Positions 23,898 to 36,207 of a stretch of 64,000 nt of DNA are shown piece by piece. The DNA comes from Xiphydria camelus (taxonomy: Eukaryota; Arthropoda; Insecta; Hymenoptera; Xiphydriidae), in assembly GCA_963678675.1 (NCBI GenBank), contig OY783192.1, forward strand, positions 21,137,174 to 21,201,173, in the 5' to 3' direction. The translations under genes and the position numbers were made by a program. Below the pieces are notes generated by a model that saw nothing but the letters and a program-made list of their open reading frames with translations, was not told the origin of the DNA and ran no database searches. How positions within the stretch are numbered: position 1 is the stretch's first letter; every line of letters starts with the position of its first letter.

Positions 23898-24714
23898 TTA
23901 TTTACAATTTGTTATAGATCGTATGCGAACCCGAGGGGATTTCTTTCGAACAAGGGATCATCCACTTGTTGCTTCAAGAACCAGTTGCATTAGTTCATTC
24001 GGCGAGCTGGATCTGCTGTCTCGAGTGCATGGACGTGTGCCACTTTAAATAGATATTTTGTAATTTTCATTGTTACATCAGAGGCGAAGAAGAGATGAAA
24101 TAGAAGTGAGGTACATGTACACTTCACGTTTGATAGGTTGGTATATAAATTGAAACTTCTGATAGTATAATACGAAAGAGGAAATATATCGATAAAGAAA
24201 AAATAATAATAAAGTAGTTACTACATTATTGTAATCCAATTCTATTGTATCCTTTATTTTTCTGCCACAACTTTGATTGTTGATAGTAAATGGATCAACC
24301 AATAAATTTGATTTTTCTTCACTATCAACGATCAAAGTCGTGGCAGAAAAGTAAGGGATACAATGGAATTAGATTACAATAATGTAGTAACTACTTTATT
24401 ATTATTTTCCCTTTATCGATATATTTCCTCTTTCGTACTATTACAAGTTCCAATTTATACACCGACCTGTCAAACCTGAAGTGTACATGTACCTCACTTC
24501 TATTTCATCTCTTCTTCGCCTCTGATGTAACGATGGAAATTACAAAATGTCCATTTAAAGTGGCACACGTCCATGCACTCGAGACAGCAGATCCAGCTCG
24601 CCAAATGAACTAATGCAACTGGTTCTTAGATCAACAAGTTGATGATCCTTCGTTCGAAAGAAACCCCCTCGGATTCGCATACGATCTGTAACAAATTGTA
24701 AATAACAATCATAT
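23898..24714. repeat. Module P palindrome 3, including inverted E fragments
   Basis: Centred near 24293 and structurally the mirror of 18693-19493. Both arms end in the TTATTTACAATTTGTTA block and contain the E exon C-terminal part. Confidence 0.85.
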
Positions 24715-25036
24715 GGGGTTTTTATAATTATTTTAGGAAGTCCCAGAAGAAAGCAGGTGCAGTAAAATATCGATGCTGTGCTAGAAAGAATAAGGAATAA
24801 CCCTCGAACCCCCTAATCGGTATCAGTGATTCCTCATTGACTGTCATTACAACGGAGACAAACAACAGATGAAATAGAAGTGAGGTACATGTACACTTCA
24901 GGTTTGACAGGTCGGTGTGTAAATTGGAACTTGTAATAGTACGAAAGAGGAAATATATCGATAGAGAAAAAATAATGATAAAGTAATTACTTGATTGTTG
25001 TGTGATCCAATTCCGTAGCATCTTCTATTTTTCTCC

Positions 25037-25936
25037 CACGGTTTTGATTGTGACAGAGAAGAAAAGCCATCGATTCGTCTCGTGCTCGCATGACGCTGAA
25101 ACAAAAAATAGAATTATTACAAAGATAATTGTCTTTCCATCGAAAGTGAGGTTAAAGCTGTAAGATGGCAATTAAACTTATCTGATGGTAATTCTTCTGA
25201 GATACTGCCGTCTCCTTTCCTGCTCTTTATGCACAGGCAACCAGAGAAACACAGCACTGCATCCGTTCACTATCTCGATAATCGAAAAAAAACAAACGAT
25301 TATTAAACTATACGGAGCGTCTGTCACATTCACCACTATTGAGATTCATAACTCCGATTACACTGAATGTTTACATTTTATTGACAAACGCGTCCGAGGA
25401 TCGATATAAACGCGAGGTTAATCGTTTCGCGAATGGAAATATTTTATTAACTTTGAAAATACCCAAACATTTAAGGAATATATTCTCTCACACACTCTCA
25501 CATACATTTGATAGCGTATGCGTGTGGCCGTATCTGTGTACATATTTCCGATCATGGCCGACTATCGCCGAAGTTAGGCGGAATTTTTGTGAGATTTTGA
25601 CATATATATATCGCCCGAGAAATCGGATTCTCGACTTTTAGGCGCAAGGGGCGTGGCTTCGCGTTGCTAAGGAAAAATCTCTGTTAATATGTAACTTATA
25701 ACATTTATTCTGGTCTCTATCAATAGAGAATAGTCAATTTATATGGCGTAACTAAGCATAGTTTTGGTTATAATCGTATATTTATTGAGAAAATTCGATG
25801 TAAAAATTGAGGGGTGCAGGGGGCAGACATTTGTGGTGTAAAGAGACACGGGTGCTCGCGACATCAGCGCTGTCGTGTCTGAGTGCGAAACTACTTGAAC
25901 GAACATGCCGCGAGACACTGCCGTGTCTCTTGATCC
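25037..25936 (+). repeat. Module D-C-B, copy 3
   Basis: Forward copy matching 14490-15385 and the reverse of 17445-18380, ending at the GAGACACTGCCGTGTCTC hairpin. It is followed by sequence (25937-26060) whose inverse lies at about 20830-20920. Confidence 0.85.
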
Positions 25937-26517
25937 ATGAAGACGTTTTACCTTGAACTCTCTAAGTCTACTCTTCCAATGACCATGACGAATTGTTTCA
26001 TCACATATAAAGATACCACTTATGACAGTATATATCGTCCCCTTCCTGCAAAAAGTCACTAACTAACATATTTTGTAAAATTCACCTAACAGGACCTAGT
26101 AGCTTGATTTTATTAAATCTTTAATTGGTAAAACTCACTAAGTGCTAAATGCGCTGGAAGTGAGCATGCGCGCATCATAAAAAGTCATTAACCGAAATAT
26201 AATACCGATATTATAGAGCAGAAACTACCTACTAAGTCAGTTGATGATAAGTGGTAGTTAGTGACTTTTTGCAGGAAGGGGACGATATGTTGTTACATAT
26301 ATTAACTCGAGACGTTGGAATAGTTTTAAGAAATCCTTTTGCATGCACCTCTGAAATTTCGCCCTTCCTCGTAAATAAATTTAATTTAATTATTTCCACA
26401 TCATTTACAGCTTCGATACTGACTTTACGGCTCATTTCAGTCCGAGTAGAACATTAATTGCAAATATCATCATAAACATGCCAGTGCGAATAAAGATCAT
26501 CTATTAACTGTTGCAGA

Positions 26518-26633
26518 TCAAGTATTCCGTTGTGGTAGGGGTCCTGATTGGTCTACTCGCTAAGATGCGTATACGTTTCTTAGCGAGTAGACCAATCAGG
26601 ACCCCCACCGCAATGGAATACTTGATCCTGATT
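26518..26633. repeat. 116-bp near-perfect palindrome
   Basis: Arms read ATCAAGTATTCC from the left and GGAATACTTGAT at the right, meeting at a CGTATACG core near 26575 with almost no loop. A related single arm is at 36610-36680. The surrounding sequence (26070-26810) is otherwise unassigned repeat-derived DNA. Confidence 0.9.
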
Positions 26634-26810
26634 GGTCTCTTCGCTGAGATGCGTGCACGCAAAGATACGAGTGACTCGAGAAAGGCCCCCCTGATCTCCC
26701 AGTAGCTGTCAATTCGGGAGATCGAAGCATCTAACCTCGAAATCAAGTGTACAAGTGATAAGATAATAATTATCGGGTTTCTTCGGTGAGTTTCCCCAAG
26801 TGTTTAAAGT

Positions 26811-27108
26811 AGTTACTCCATTATTGTAATCCAATTCCATTATATCCCTTATTTTTCTACCACGACTTTGATTGTTGATAGTGGATGGATCAGCCAATAA
26901 ATTTGATTTTTATTCACTATCAACTATCAAAGTCATGGCAGGAAAATAAGGGATTCACAAAGGAATTGGATTACAGTAATGTAGTGACTACTTTATTATT
27001 ATTTTTTCTTTATCGATATAGTCCCTCTTTCGTATTATACTATCCCAAGTTAGAATTTATATACCGACCTGTCAAACGTGAAGTGTACATGTACCTCACT
27101 TTTATCTC
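26811..27108. repeat. Module P palindrome 5 (shortened)
   Basis: Centred near 26900 around the ACTATCAAC core. The left arm is truncated at TAAAGTAGTTACTCC, while the right arm runs on to the CCTCACTTTTAT block before module A copy 3. Confidence 0.75.
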
Positions 27109-27926
27109 ATTAAATATTACTGCAGACTCTGACATGTCATCTCGTACAGGTGCAACCGAAGAGGACCTAGCTCGTGTCCTGTCCGTAAAATGATGACTCG
27201 ATGGACATCAGAGAATGTCAGACTTGTCACCGAGCGCCTATTACCCACGGTACATTTATTGCAATATGCGCTTTTTGTTTCAATTATTCCTGCTTTAAAT
27301 AACTTTCACTTCTTTCAAAGTATTTACCTTGTACAAACTGTTCATCGTAGGGTGCAGCGATCAATGATTGTGACTAATCGTAGACAAGTTATTCCTGCGA
27401 TGATTTTCCAGTTGCAAAGCATACACTAGCAAGTCAGCTTACAGCATCCGATGTTTAGTATCAACTTTACCTCTTTTGGAACACTCATAATCCAGCATAA
27501 TCACGATTATGTTAATGTTAATCGCAGAATAGACCGTGAGCTCGGACACATTATCGCAGTAGTAGTTCGGTACACCGAATTGCCTTTTAGTTTTAATAGA
27601 CGAACTTGTCTACGACGAGTCTCTATTATCGATCGCTGCCTCCTACCACGAACAGTTCATAAGACGTTATTACCTTGAAAAAAGTAAAAGTTATTTAACG
27701 CTGGAATAGTTGAATGAAACGAGAAGCGCGTATTGCAATTAATGTACCGAGTGTAATAGGCGCTCCGTGACAAGCCGGACATTCTCCGATGTCCATCGAG
27801 TCATCTTTTTACGGACAGGACACGAGCTAGATCCTCTTCGGTTGCACCTGTACGAGATGACATGTGAGAAAATCGTGAGTCTTCATGAAAATCTTCTAAC
27901 GTACTCGTTCTGCAGTAATACTTAAT
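27109..27926. repeat. Module A, copy 3
   Basis: Same structure and spacer orientation as copies 1 and 2, ending in CTGCAGTAATACTTAATG. Confidence 0.8.
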
Positions 27927-28352
27927 GAAATAAAAGTGAGGTACATGTACATTTCACGTTTGACAGGTCGGTATATAAATTCGAACTTGGGATAGTATAA
28001 TACGAAAGAGGAAATATATCGATAAAGAAAAAATAATAATAAAGTAGTTACTACATTACTGTAATCCAATTCCATTGTGTATCCCTTATTTTTCTGCCAC
28101 GACTTTGATAGTTGATAGTGAATAAATTCAAATTTATTGGCTGATCCATCCACTATCAACAATCAAAGTCGTGGGAGAAAAATAAGGGATACAATGGAAT
28201 TGGATTACAATAACGGAGTAACTACTTTATTATTATTTTTTCTTTATTTATATATTTCGTCTTTCCTATTATACTATCACAAGTTCCAATTTATATACAA
28301 ACCTATCAAACGTGAAGTGTACATATACCTCACTTTTATTTCATCTCTTCTT
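27927..28352. repeat. Module P palindrome 6
   Basis: Centred near 28136, with arms bounded by AAATAAAAGTGAGGTACATG and its inverse. It directly follows module A copy 3, exactly as palindrome 4 follows copy 2. Confidence 0.8.
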
Positions 28353-28613
28353 CGCCTCTGGTATAATCATTTACACCCCACAAAGCACGTTTTTGCAAGT
28401 AACTTTTCTGTAACATTCCTGCGATATTTTGCAATATTCGTGAATACTACCGTATGTTAGAAATATATATTTCTCGATAAATTCGCGAATGTTGCAAAAT
28501 ATCATAGAAACATTTCGGAATTATTACATCGAAAGATCTCCTCGATAAGGTACAGCTCGATAAGATTGTACTTGTCAGGGATGAATTATATGGGGTTTTT
28601 ATAATTATTTTAG

Positions 28614-28895
28614 GAAGTCTCAGAAGAATACAGGTGCAGCATAATATAGATCTGTGCTAGAAAGTATAAGGAATAACCTTCGACGAGCATTCGGGCTGTG
28701 GCAACAGAGGTTAGAATCAGCAAGACCATGGCAGGGAGGATATTGAAGGATGGACGCACGTCCATGCACTCAAGGCAGCAAATTTAACTCGCGGAATGAA
28801 CCAATGCAGCTGGTTCTTGGAACAACAAGTGGACGATCCCTCGTTCGAAAGAAACCCCCTCGGGTTCGCACATGATTTGGAGTCCTTCTGGGTGG
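28614..28895 (+). pseudogene. Degraded mariner-like transposase exon (module E)
   Basis: Second long diverged copy of the HTH exon, from GGAAGTCTCAGAAGAATACA to near ATGATTTGGAGTCC. Frameshifts are present in the same region as in the 22757-23040 copy, implying that these two share a recent common source. Confidence 0.6.
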
Positions 28896-29069
28896 AATTG
28901 AATAGCAGCACGTTTATTTCTGTAACAGATTATAAATAACAAAATTATATCCATCATTTCACTATTTAAAATATAGTACGAAGGAGGAAATATATCAATA
29001 GAGAAAAACTAATGTTAAAGTAATTACTTGATTATTGTGATCCAATTCAACTGCATCTGCTATTCTTCT

Positions 29070-29990
29070 GCCACGGCTTTGATGGAGAAGAAACATCAAA
29101 TTTATTTTTTAATCCATCGATTCACCCCATGCTCGCATGACGCCGAAAACAAATAATAGAATAAACACAAAGATATTTGTCCTTCCATCGAAAGTGAGGT
29201 TGAAGTTGTCCGATGGCAATTAAACTTATCTGATGGGAATTCTTCTGAGACCGTCTCCTGTCCTGCTCTTGATGCACAGGCAACTAGAGAAAAATACCAC
29301 TGCATCCGTTCATTATCTCGATTAAACGAAAAAAATACAAACGATTATTAAACTATACGGAGCATCTGTCACATTCACCACTATTGAGATTCATTACTCC
29401 GATTGCACTGAATTATCAATTTTTATTAACAAGCGCGTCCGAAGATCGAAATAAACGCGAGGGAAATCGTTACGCGAATGGAAATGTTTTATTCACTTTG
29501 AAAACCATGACCAAACATTCAAGGAATATATTCTCTCACACACTCTCATATACATTTGATGGCGTATGCGTGTACCCGCATCTGTGTAGACATTTCCGAT
29601 CATGGCCGACTCTCGCCGAATATAGGCGGAATTAGAGTGACATTTTGACATATATATATATTGCCCGAGAAATCGGATTGTCGACTTTCAGGCGGCAGGG
29701 GCGTGGCTTAGCGTTGTTAAGGGCGAATCTCTGTTAATATTTAACTTATAACATTTATTCTGGTCTCTATCAATTGAGAATAGTCGATTTATATGGCGTA
29801 ACTAAGCATAGTTTTGGTTATAACTGTATATTTATTGAGAAAATTCGATGTAAAATTTGAGGGGAGAAGAGGGCAGACTTCTTTCCTGTAAAGATACACG
29901 GGTGCTCGCTCGCTGCGACAGCGCTGTCGGCGTCGTTCTGACGAACTTGAATGAACATGCCGCGAGACACTACCGTGTCTCTTGATCTGT
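29070..29990 (+). repeat. Module D-C-B, copy 4
   Basis: Forward copy ending at the GAGACACTACCGTGTCTC hairpin near 29984. It completes an A-P-E-D-C-B unit of about 2.9 kb from 27109 to 29990. Confidence 0.85.
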
Positions 29991-30219
29991 CAGACATCTA
30001 CAAGATGTCTATATTTGGTATAAACATGGTTGAAATCTAGATACAGACAGTGCATAGATGTCTGATAGATACCTCGAAATCGTTAATTTATAAATAATGA
30101 TTAATAATGTGTAGAAGTGATCAGAAATAATCATTCGGGTCTCTTCGATGAGATTCCCCAAGTGTTTAAAAATCGGTATTCGATTTTTGATAATAACTGC
30201 TGCTTCAACTTCCAGTTAT

Positions 30220-30930
30220 ATTAAGTATTACTGCAGAATGAGCAGGTTAGAAGATTTTCATGAAGACTCACGATTTTCTGACATGGAATCTCGTACAAGT
30301 GCAACCGAAGAGGATCTAACTCGTGTCCTGTCAGTAAAAGGATGACTCGATAGATATCGGAGAATGTCAGGCTTGTCACCGAACGCCTGTTACCCACGGT
30401 ACATTAATTGCAATACGCGCTTCTCGTTTCATTCAACTATTCCAGCGTTTAAATAACTTTTACTTTTTTCAAGGTAATAACGTTTTATGAACTGTTCGTG
30501 GTAGGAGACAGCGATCGATAATAGAGACTCGTCATAGACAAGTTCTTCTATTAAAACTAAAAGGCAATTCGGTGTGCTGAACTACTACTGCGTTAACGTG
30601 TCCGAGCTCGCGGTCTATTCTACAATTAACGTTAACATAATCGTGATTATGCTCAGGTGATGGGTGTTCCAAAAGAGGTAAGTTGATACTAAACATCGGA
30701 TGCTATAAGCTGACTTGCTAGTGTATGCTTTGCAACTGGAACATCATCGCAGGAATAATTTGTCTATGATTAGTCACAATCATTGATCGTTGCCCCCTAC
30801 GATCAACACAATTCGTACAAGATAAATACTTTGAAAGAGAAGTAAAAGTTACTTAAAGCAGGAATAGTTGAAACGAAAAGCACATATTGCAATGAAAGTA
30901 CTATGGGTGAAAGGCGCTCGGTGATATATC
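30220..30930. repeat. Module A, copy 4, with inverted spacer
   Basis: The left arm (30220-30425) is in the standard orientation. The central part (about 30437-30860) is the reverse complement of the spacers of copies 1-3: for example CATCGGATGCTATAAGCTGA here against TCAGCTTACAGCATCCGATG there. The right arm is only partly present, ending near 30930. Confidence 0.8.
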
Positions 30931-31649
30931 CATATCAGTCTTATAGTGAGTGCAGTGTTCAGTTTATTTCTTATCCGTTTCCACGCCTTTGAAGCAGAGT
31001 GCGTTAGCGCTCCACAGGCAGGACCCGCCATCTACAGACCTGGACCGGCTCGGTAGGCTGACAACAATACATGTAAGTAGATAAATGTAGCACGGAAGTA
31101 AAATCCGGGCTAAGTGCCAAAAAGAAAGTTCTGAGATAATCAAAGAAAACACTTAAAAACACAACCTATAAGCAGTTTTGTGATAAGAATTTTCAAAGAA
31201 GGTGTATTCTAATGTAATTAAATAATGAGAAAAATATATATGTAGTGTGTAAATTCTGAGTTCAAAATTAAATTTTTACAGCTCAAAATTTCTGAAACGG
31301 GTCAAGTGCATACTACTTGTGTTATCCCTTTGCGGTCGGCAGATTTCACCTTTGGGAGTACCAGTAGGTCGGAGCAAAATTCAGCGTTTTGCAGTTACTT
31401 TTCCGTATAGGATTAGTCAATAAATAAATAAATATTAAAACACAGAATTTTTTGAAACTGGTTTATGGTATTTGATACCACTTATAATACGTGAAAATGC
31501 AAAATTTTTTATTTCTGTAATAATAAAATAATAAAAAGCTATTCTCCTACATGTATAGGTACGTATTCTCCTCATGAATACATTCCAAAAAGTAATGAAA
31601 TCCCCCCACAAAAACAGATTCTCTGTAAAAAAAGGCGGCATCTTCATTC
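30931..31649. other. Unassigned sequence
   Basis: Short minus-strand ORFs (30849-31031, 31435-31647) have no recognised motif. I see no gene or repeat structure here. Confidence 0.35.
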
Positions 31650-32282
31650 AGTGCCAACAAAAATTGATACGTAAAATACTCTCCAAAAAAGATTTGAAAT
31701 CAATTAAGATCGCCATGTTCAAGATTTATATATAAAAAGTAAAAAGCATCATTTGAAAGGAAAATTATTGTAACTCATTACTAAAAAATTCGACTAAAAA
31801 AATTTATAAACAAATTTTCACAAAAAAGAACTTGCCGCGTTTAAGTTTTCATATTTTGTCCACTATACCGAATAATTTGCAGTGCTTGGACGGTGCTAGA
31901 GTGATTCATAAATTGCACTGCCGAAGTCAAATTCAGAGAAATTCAGAAGGCCCCCGCCTGATCGGTTTCTCGTGCGACGTTCGGTATACTGGTGGTATCA
32001 TATAAGAGTGTATGAATTTATTTAAAATCATAAGTGCATAAACATCGAATGTAATTCTCTGTAAATTTTTTATTTTGAAGGAAAAAACGCGGCAAGTTCT
32101 TTTTTATGAAAATTTGTTTATACCTAAATTTTTTTAGTCGAATTTTTTAGTAACGAGTTACAATAATTTTCCTTTCAAATGATGCCTTTTACTTTTTATA
32201 TATAAATCTTGAACATGGCGATCTTAATTGATTTCAAATCTTTTTTGGAGAGTATTTTACGTATCAATTTTTGTTGGCACTG
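31650..32282. mobile_element. Inverted-repeat element, arms about 195 bp
   Basis: 31650-31842 and 32085-32282 are reverse complements with few differences, from CAGTGCCAACAAAAATTG inward to CTTGCCGCGTTT. The 240-bp interior is non-coding. CAGTG outer ends suit a mariner-like MITE, but I cannot define a target duplication. Confidence 0.75.
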
Positions 32283-33447
32283 ATTAGGTATACTCGTACC
32301 TATCTATGGCTATTCCGCGAGCTCGTGCTCATTTTCCTAGACCCGTACATCGTTCCCTCGAGTAATTTTTGCGGTGCTTCGCATGGCACCGAGCGTCTGG
32401 TAATATTTAAATAAAATGTGAGGACACTCGGTCGTAGTACGCGGAAAAATGCACATACGTAAGCAATTAAACCCTCAGACGCTGTGATAGAAGAATTTAA
32501 TTAAATGCGCAGCTGCTAAGAGGATTCGGTTTCAATGCGATTAATTTGATTTAATTAATATCATTTGAGCGCTGAAACTTTAATTTTATTTGTTTGTGAT
32601 CAAAGTTAACTGCAAAAGCAGATTACTAATTCGAGCGAATTTATAAGGAATTATTATACAGGGTGTTCAAAAAGTCTAGGTACGGCTGATTATCTCAGCG
32701 GGAAATCATTTTAGAGAAAAATGTTTAATACGAAATTTTTATGATTTTTCTCTGGCTACCCAACCGTCATATTTGATTTCATCTCGACCATGACCTTCAA
32801 GGTCATATCAAGGTCAAATTGATTTTTTAAAATAGGAACTCCTATTTTTGATACCGGAAATAAAAAGAGAGGGAAATTTCACGTTCAAATATGTCCTTGG
32901 CCATATTTACATGTGACCTTTATGGTCAGCGGAGGTCAAATTGAGGTCAAGTACAGTTCGGCTTCGTACCATGAAAGCTATTGGCCCTAGAAAAATTCTT
33001 TTTGATAGTAGGGTTTAGGATTTTTCCGTGGCTATACGATGGTGATATTGGATTTGACCTTGACCATGACGTTCATTTGGAATTTCTTACATCTGACATC
33101 ATATTCCAAATCAGTTACACGAAAAACCCCTTAGTGCCAACCTTAGTGCAGCTTCATATTTTTTAAATTTTCGTCCGCCATTGTAGTCTTACAGTGGATA
33201 TATTGTAGTCTTTGTAGATATTTAAGCGCATCTCGAAGGATTTTTCAAAATTTTGAAAATTGTTGATTTTACAGCCACTTGAAAAATAACGCTGCTTTTT
33301 ATTCATTAAATTATAACTGTCAAACCGGTTGTCGGCTGAGAATGATTTTTTGGGTACTAAAAGTTAAAGAGTTGACTGCGATCGGCAGTAACCGCTTGGC
33401 CAGGTTTCAGAAGTTCATAATGGGGAGTACGCCTTTCATGTCCCACA
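32283..33447. mobile_element. Sequence including one end of an ACAGGGTG-type element (from 32657)
   Basis: TACAGGGTGTTCAAAAAGTC begins at 32657, matching the end type of the foldback elements. The following about 800 bp is rich in AAGGTCA-type direct repeats (near 32798, 32810, 32940) and has no gene. The matching far end is not evident before the next element at 33448. 32283-32656 is unassigned. Confidence 0.4.
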
Positions 33448-34502
33448 ATATACGGGTGGACCAGGTTAAACGTCATTTTTTTTTATACGTGATAGAACAA
33501 CAACAAAAAAGTAAACTCTTTCATAAGAAAATTTTTTTCAAAAATGTTCCCTAACAAAGATACAGGTGTCAAAGTTTCGAAAAAAAAATGGTTTTCTCAT
33601 CATAACTTCTAAACTACTTGATCGACTTCCATGAAATTTCGCACACAGGATAACGTAGAACAGCTCTAAGCAATAATTAAATAATTTTTTAAAATTCTCC
33701 AGTGGCGTAGATACTAGGAGCCGGTACCCCCCTTTCCCCTTCCCAATTTTCGGCGCCACTGGATATTTTGCAAACAAAATTTAATTATTGGATTCCCCGT
33801 TTAATTTAGAGAAAAAAATCACCCTTGCAATTTTCTGATTTACGGCTTCGTTTTTGAGATATTTATTTTAATTTATAGGGTTGCGAGCAGGCCAAAGTTA
33901 GGTTGAACTCCATTAATTGTGATATGTGATAGAGCAACAAAAAAATAGATTCTCATGAGAAAATTTTTTTCGAAAATGTTTCCTAACAAAGATATAGGGT
34001 GTCAAAGTTTAAAAAAAAAATGGTTTTCTGATCATAACTTCTAAACTTCTAAAATTTAATTATTAGATTCCCCGTTTAATTTGAAGAAAAAATCTCAAAA
34101 ACGAAGTCACAAATCAAAAATTTGCAAGGGTGATTTTTTTCTCTAAATTAAACGGGCAATCTAGTAATTAAATTTTCTTTGCAAAATACTTAGTGGCGCC
34201 GAAGATTGGGAGGGGGAAAGAGGGTACCGGCCCCTAGTATCTACGCCACTGGAGAATTTTTAAAAATTATTTAATTATTGCTTAGAGCTATTCTACATTA
34301 GCCTGTGTGCGAAATTTCATGGAAATCGATCAAGTAGTTTAGAAGTTATGATGAGAAAACCATTTTTTTTCGAAACTTTGACACCCTGTATCTTTGTTAG
34401 GAAACATTTTTGAAAAAAATTTTCTTATGAAAGTCTACTTTTTTTGTTGTTGTTCTATCACATATAAAAAAAATGACGTTTAACCTGGTCCACCCTGTAT
34501 AT
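33448..34502. mobile_element. 1.05 kb foldback element, arms about 410 bp
   Basis: 33448-33860 and 34092-34502 are reverse complements. Outer ends are TATACGGGTGGACCAGG and CCTGGTCCACCCTGTATA. The 230-bp middle (33861-34091) contains a further truncated copy of arm sequence near 33930-34080, so the unit has internal reshuffling. No coding capacity. Confidence 0.85.
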
Positions 34503-34504
34503 GA

Positions 34505-35440
34505 GGCATTCTCTGTCAAGACAGCCACCTTTTTCATGAGGGTCTCAAAAAAATCTGATTTTCATTTACATAGTCATACTTGATGAAAAAACATTACCTA
34601 AATTTTTTTAGATTTTTTTCCCGCGCCGTTAATGGTATACATCGATTTGAAAAATAAATTTTAACTTTAAAGTTTCAAGTATACAATTAATCTTATAAAC
34701 AACTTTGTACACATGAAATTTTTTTTTCTTAATTTTTCAAAAAAAATATATATAAATTTTTAAGTGACATTAAAAGCATTTTCTTACAAGAAAGTGAAAA
34801 AAACACCAGAAAATATTTATTTCGCCAATGCGACAGTCTCGATTTTTCTTAAAAAAAATTCAGTACATTTGAAATCAATAAAAACTGTGTAGAAAAAAAT
34901 TTGGTAATGGCAGGGCCATTTCTTCAGAGATGCATAGAAGGATACACAACATTGTCTGATTAAAAAAAAATTTTTAAGAGAAAAAACTTAAAAAGAATTT
35001 TTTTCTTCATGAAGAAATGGCCCTCCCACTACCAAATTTCTTTCTGCCCAGTTTTTATTGATTCCAAATGTACTGCATTTTTTTAAGAAAAATCGAGACT
35101 GTCGCATTGGCGAAATAAATATTTTCTGGTGTTTTTTTCACTTCTTTGTAAGAAAATGCCTTTTAATGTCACTTAAAAATTGTTGTATATTTTTTTTGAA
35201 AAATTGAGAAAAAAACAAAAATGTTCACGTATACAAAGTTGTTTATGAGATTAATAGTAGGTATACTTGAAACTTTAAAGTTCAAATTTATTTTTCAAAT
35301 TGATGTATACCATTAACGGCGCCTGAACAAAATCTAAAAAAATTTAGGTAATGCTTTTTCATCAAGTATGACTATGTAAATAAAAATCAGATTTTTTTGA
35401 GACCCTCATGAAAAAGGTGGCTGTCTTAACAGAGAATGCC
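34505..35440. mobile_element. 0.94 kb foldback element, arms about 425 bp
   Basis: 34505-34926 and 35010-35440 are reverse complements, starting GGCATTCTCTGTC and ending AGAGAATGCC, with an 83-bp loop. It follows the previous foldback element with only two intervening bases. No ORF of note. Confidence 0.85.
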
Positions 35441-36108
35441 ACATATCAATAATCTCGGTCGAGATTATCGAATTAATAAAACCGTCCGACCGTCCAACCG
35501 AACCTCCGACCGAGAGTATCTATACAGGAATTGGAACGCCTTTGCGTTCAATAGTCAATCAATCCATCCATACGAGATTTCGTGGTTTCGTGCTTTCGCC
35601 ACTAGCCTGCTGGCGTCGCCACCGTCCGGCCTTCATACTCACGTACTCTTCCCTTTTGTGGCGACGACACGTGACCAGTCGGTATTTGTACAAAGCCCAG
35701 CCGACGGTAAATTTCAAGGTCCCTGTAACTGTGTGGTTCTGCTCGGGTCGGGACATCATGTACGTGTGTACGAAGGCTCGCACACTGGAACGCGGCGTCC
35801 GTACAAGAACGCTCCGTACTGCTTCGTACACCAATACAGTAAGCGTGTAGTAGGTATGTTCGTTCATCTCGGCGTAAAGTGAGCAGCGAGAACCCGTGTA
35901 TCTTTATGTCTGCCTTCTCCACCCCTCAATTTTTACATCGAATTTTCTCAATAAATATATGTATGGTTATAACCAAAATTATGCTTAGTTACACCATATA
36001 AATTGATTATTCTCTAATGATAAAGACCAGAATAAATTTTTCATTTATACCGGCAGAGATCGAGTCGATAGAGTTGGCTTACAGCCCGTAAACACTGTGC
36101 AGTTTATT
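35441..36108. other. Unassigned block plus partial inverted module B
   Basis: 35441-35870 has open frames on both strands (148 codons plus, 102 codons minus) with no recognised domain; neither stands out as real. 35880-36035 is a partial inverted copy of module B (ACCCCTCAATTTTTACATCG and CAATAAATATA). Confidence 0.45.
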
Positions 36109-36207
36109 CACTGTTTCGATAATTTTAACAAATCGGTGCAAATCGAATGCTATGTTATGAACATAATATCCGGTTTCCACCGATTCGTTAAAATTACTGA
36201 AACGGTG
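36109..36207. repeat. 30-bp inverted repeat hairpin
   Basis: 36109-36138 and 36178-36207 are near-perfect reverse complements (CACTGTTTCGATAATTTTAA on the left) with a 39-bp loop. Confidence 0.85.

Larger units (their letters stand above)
17440..25936. repeat. Giant nested palindrome, about 8.5 kb
   Basis: Left arm 17440-21.2 kb and right arm 22.07-25936 contain the same modules in mirror order: D-C-B, E/P linker, P palindrome, E linker, P. Module A copy 2 sits at the centre near 21.64 kb. Matching pairs are 17445-18380 with 25037-25936, 18693-19493 with 23898-24714, 19494-20340 with 23070-23897, and 20340-20450 with 22950-23070. The left arm lacks the equivalent of about 22500-22950. Arms have diverged by substitutions and small indels. 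Confidence 0.8.

Noticed and set aside
17440..25936. Palindromes as hairpin-read or amplification artefacts
   Set aside because: Arms differ by many substitutions and indels and contain distinct insertions. Only 5025-5583 is similar enough for an artefact to remain a concern.
11578..30930. Regularly spaced repeats as a CRISPR array
   Set aside because: Units are hundreds of bases long, palindromic and of transposon type, in an animal-like genome.
35436..35882. 148-codon plus-strand ORF
   Set aside because: No recognised motif, comparable open frames on the opposite strand, and the 3' part runs into a module B copy.
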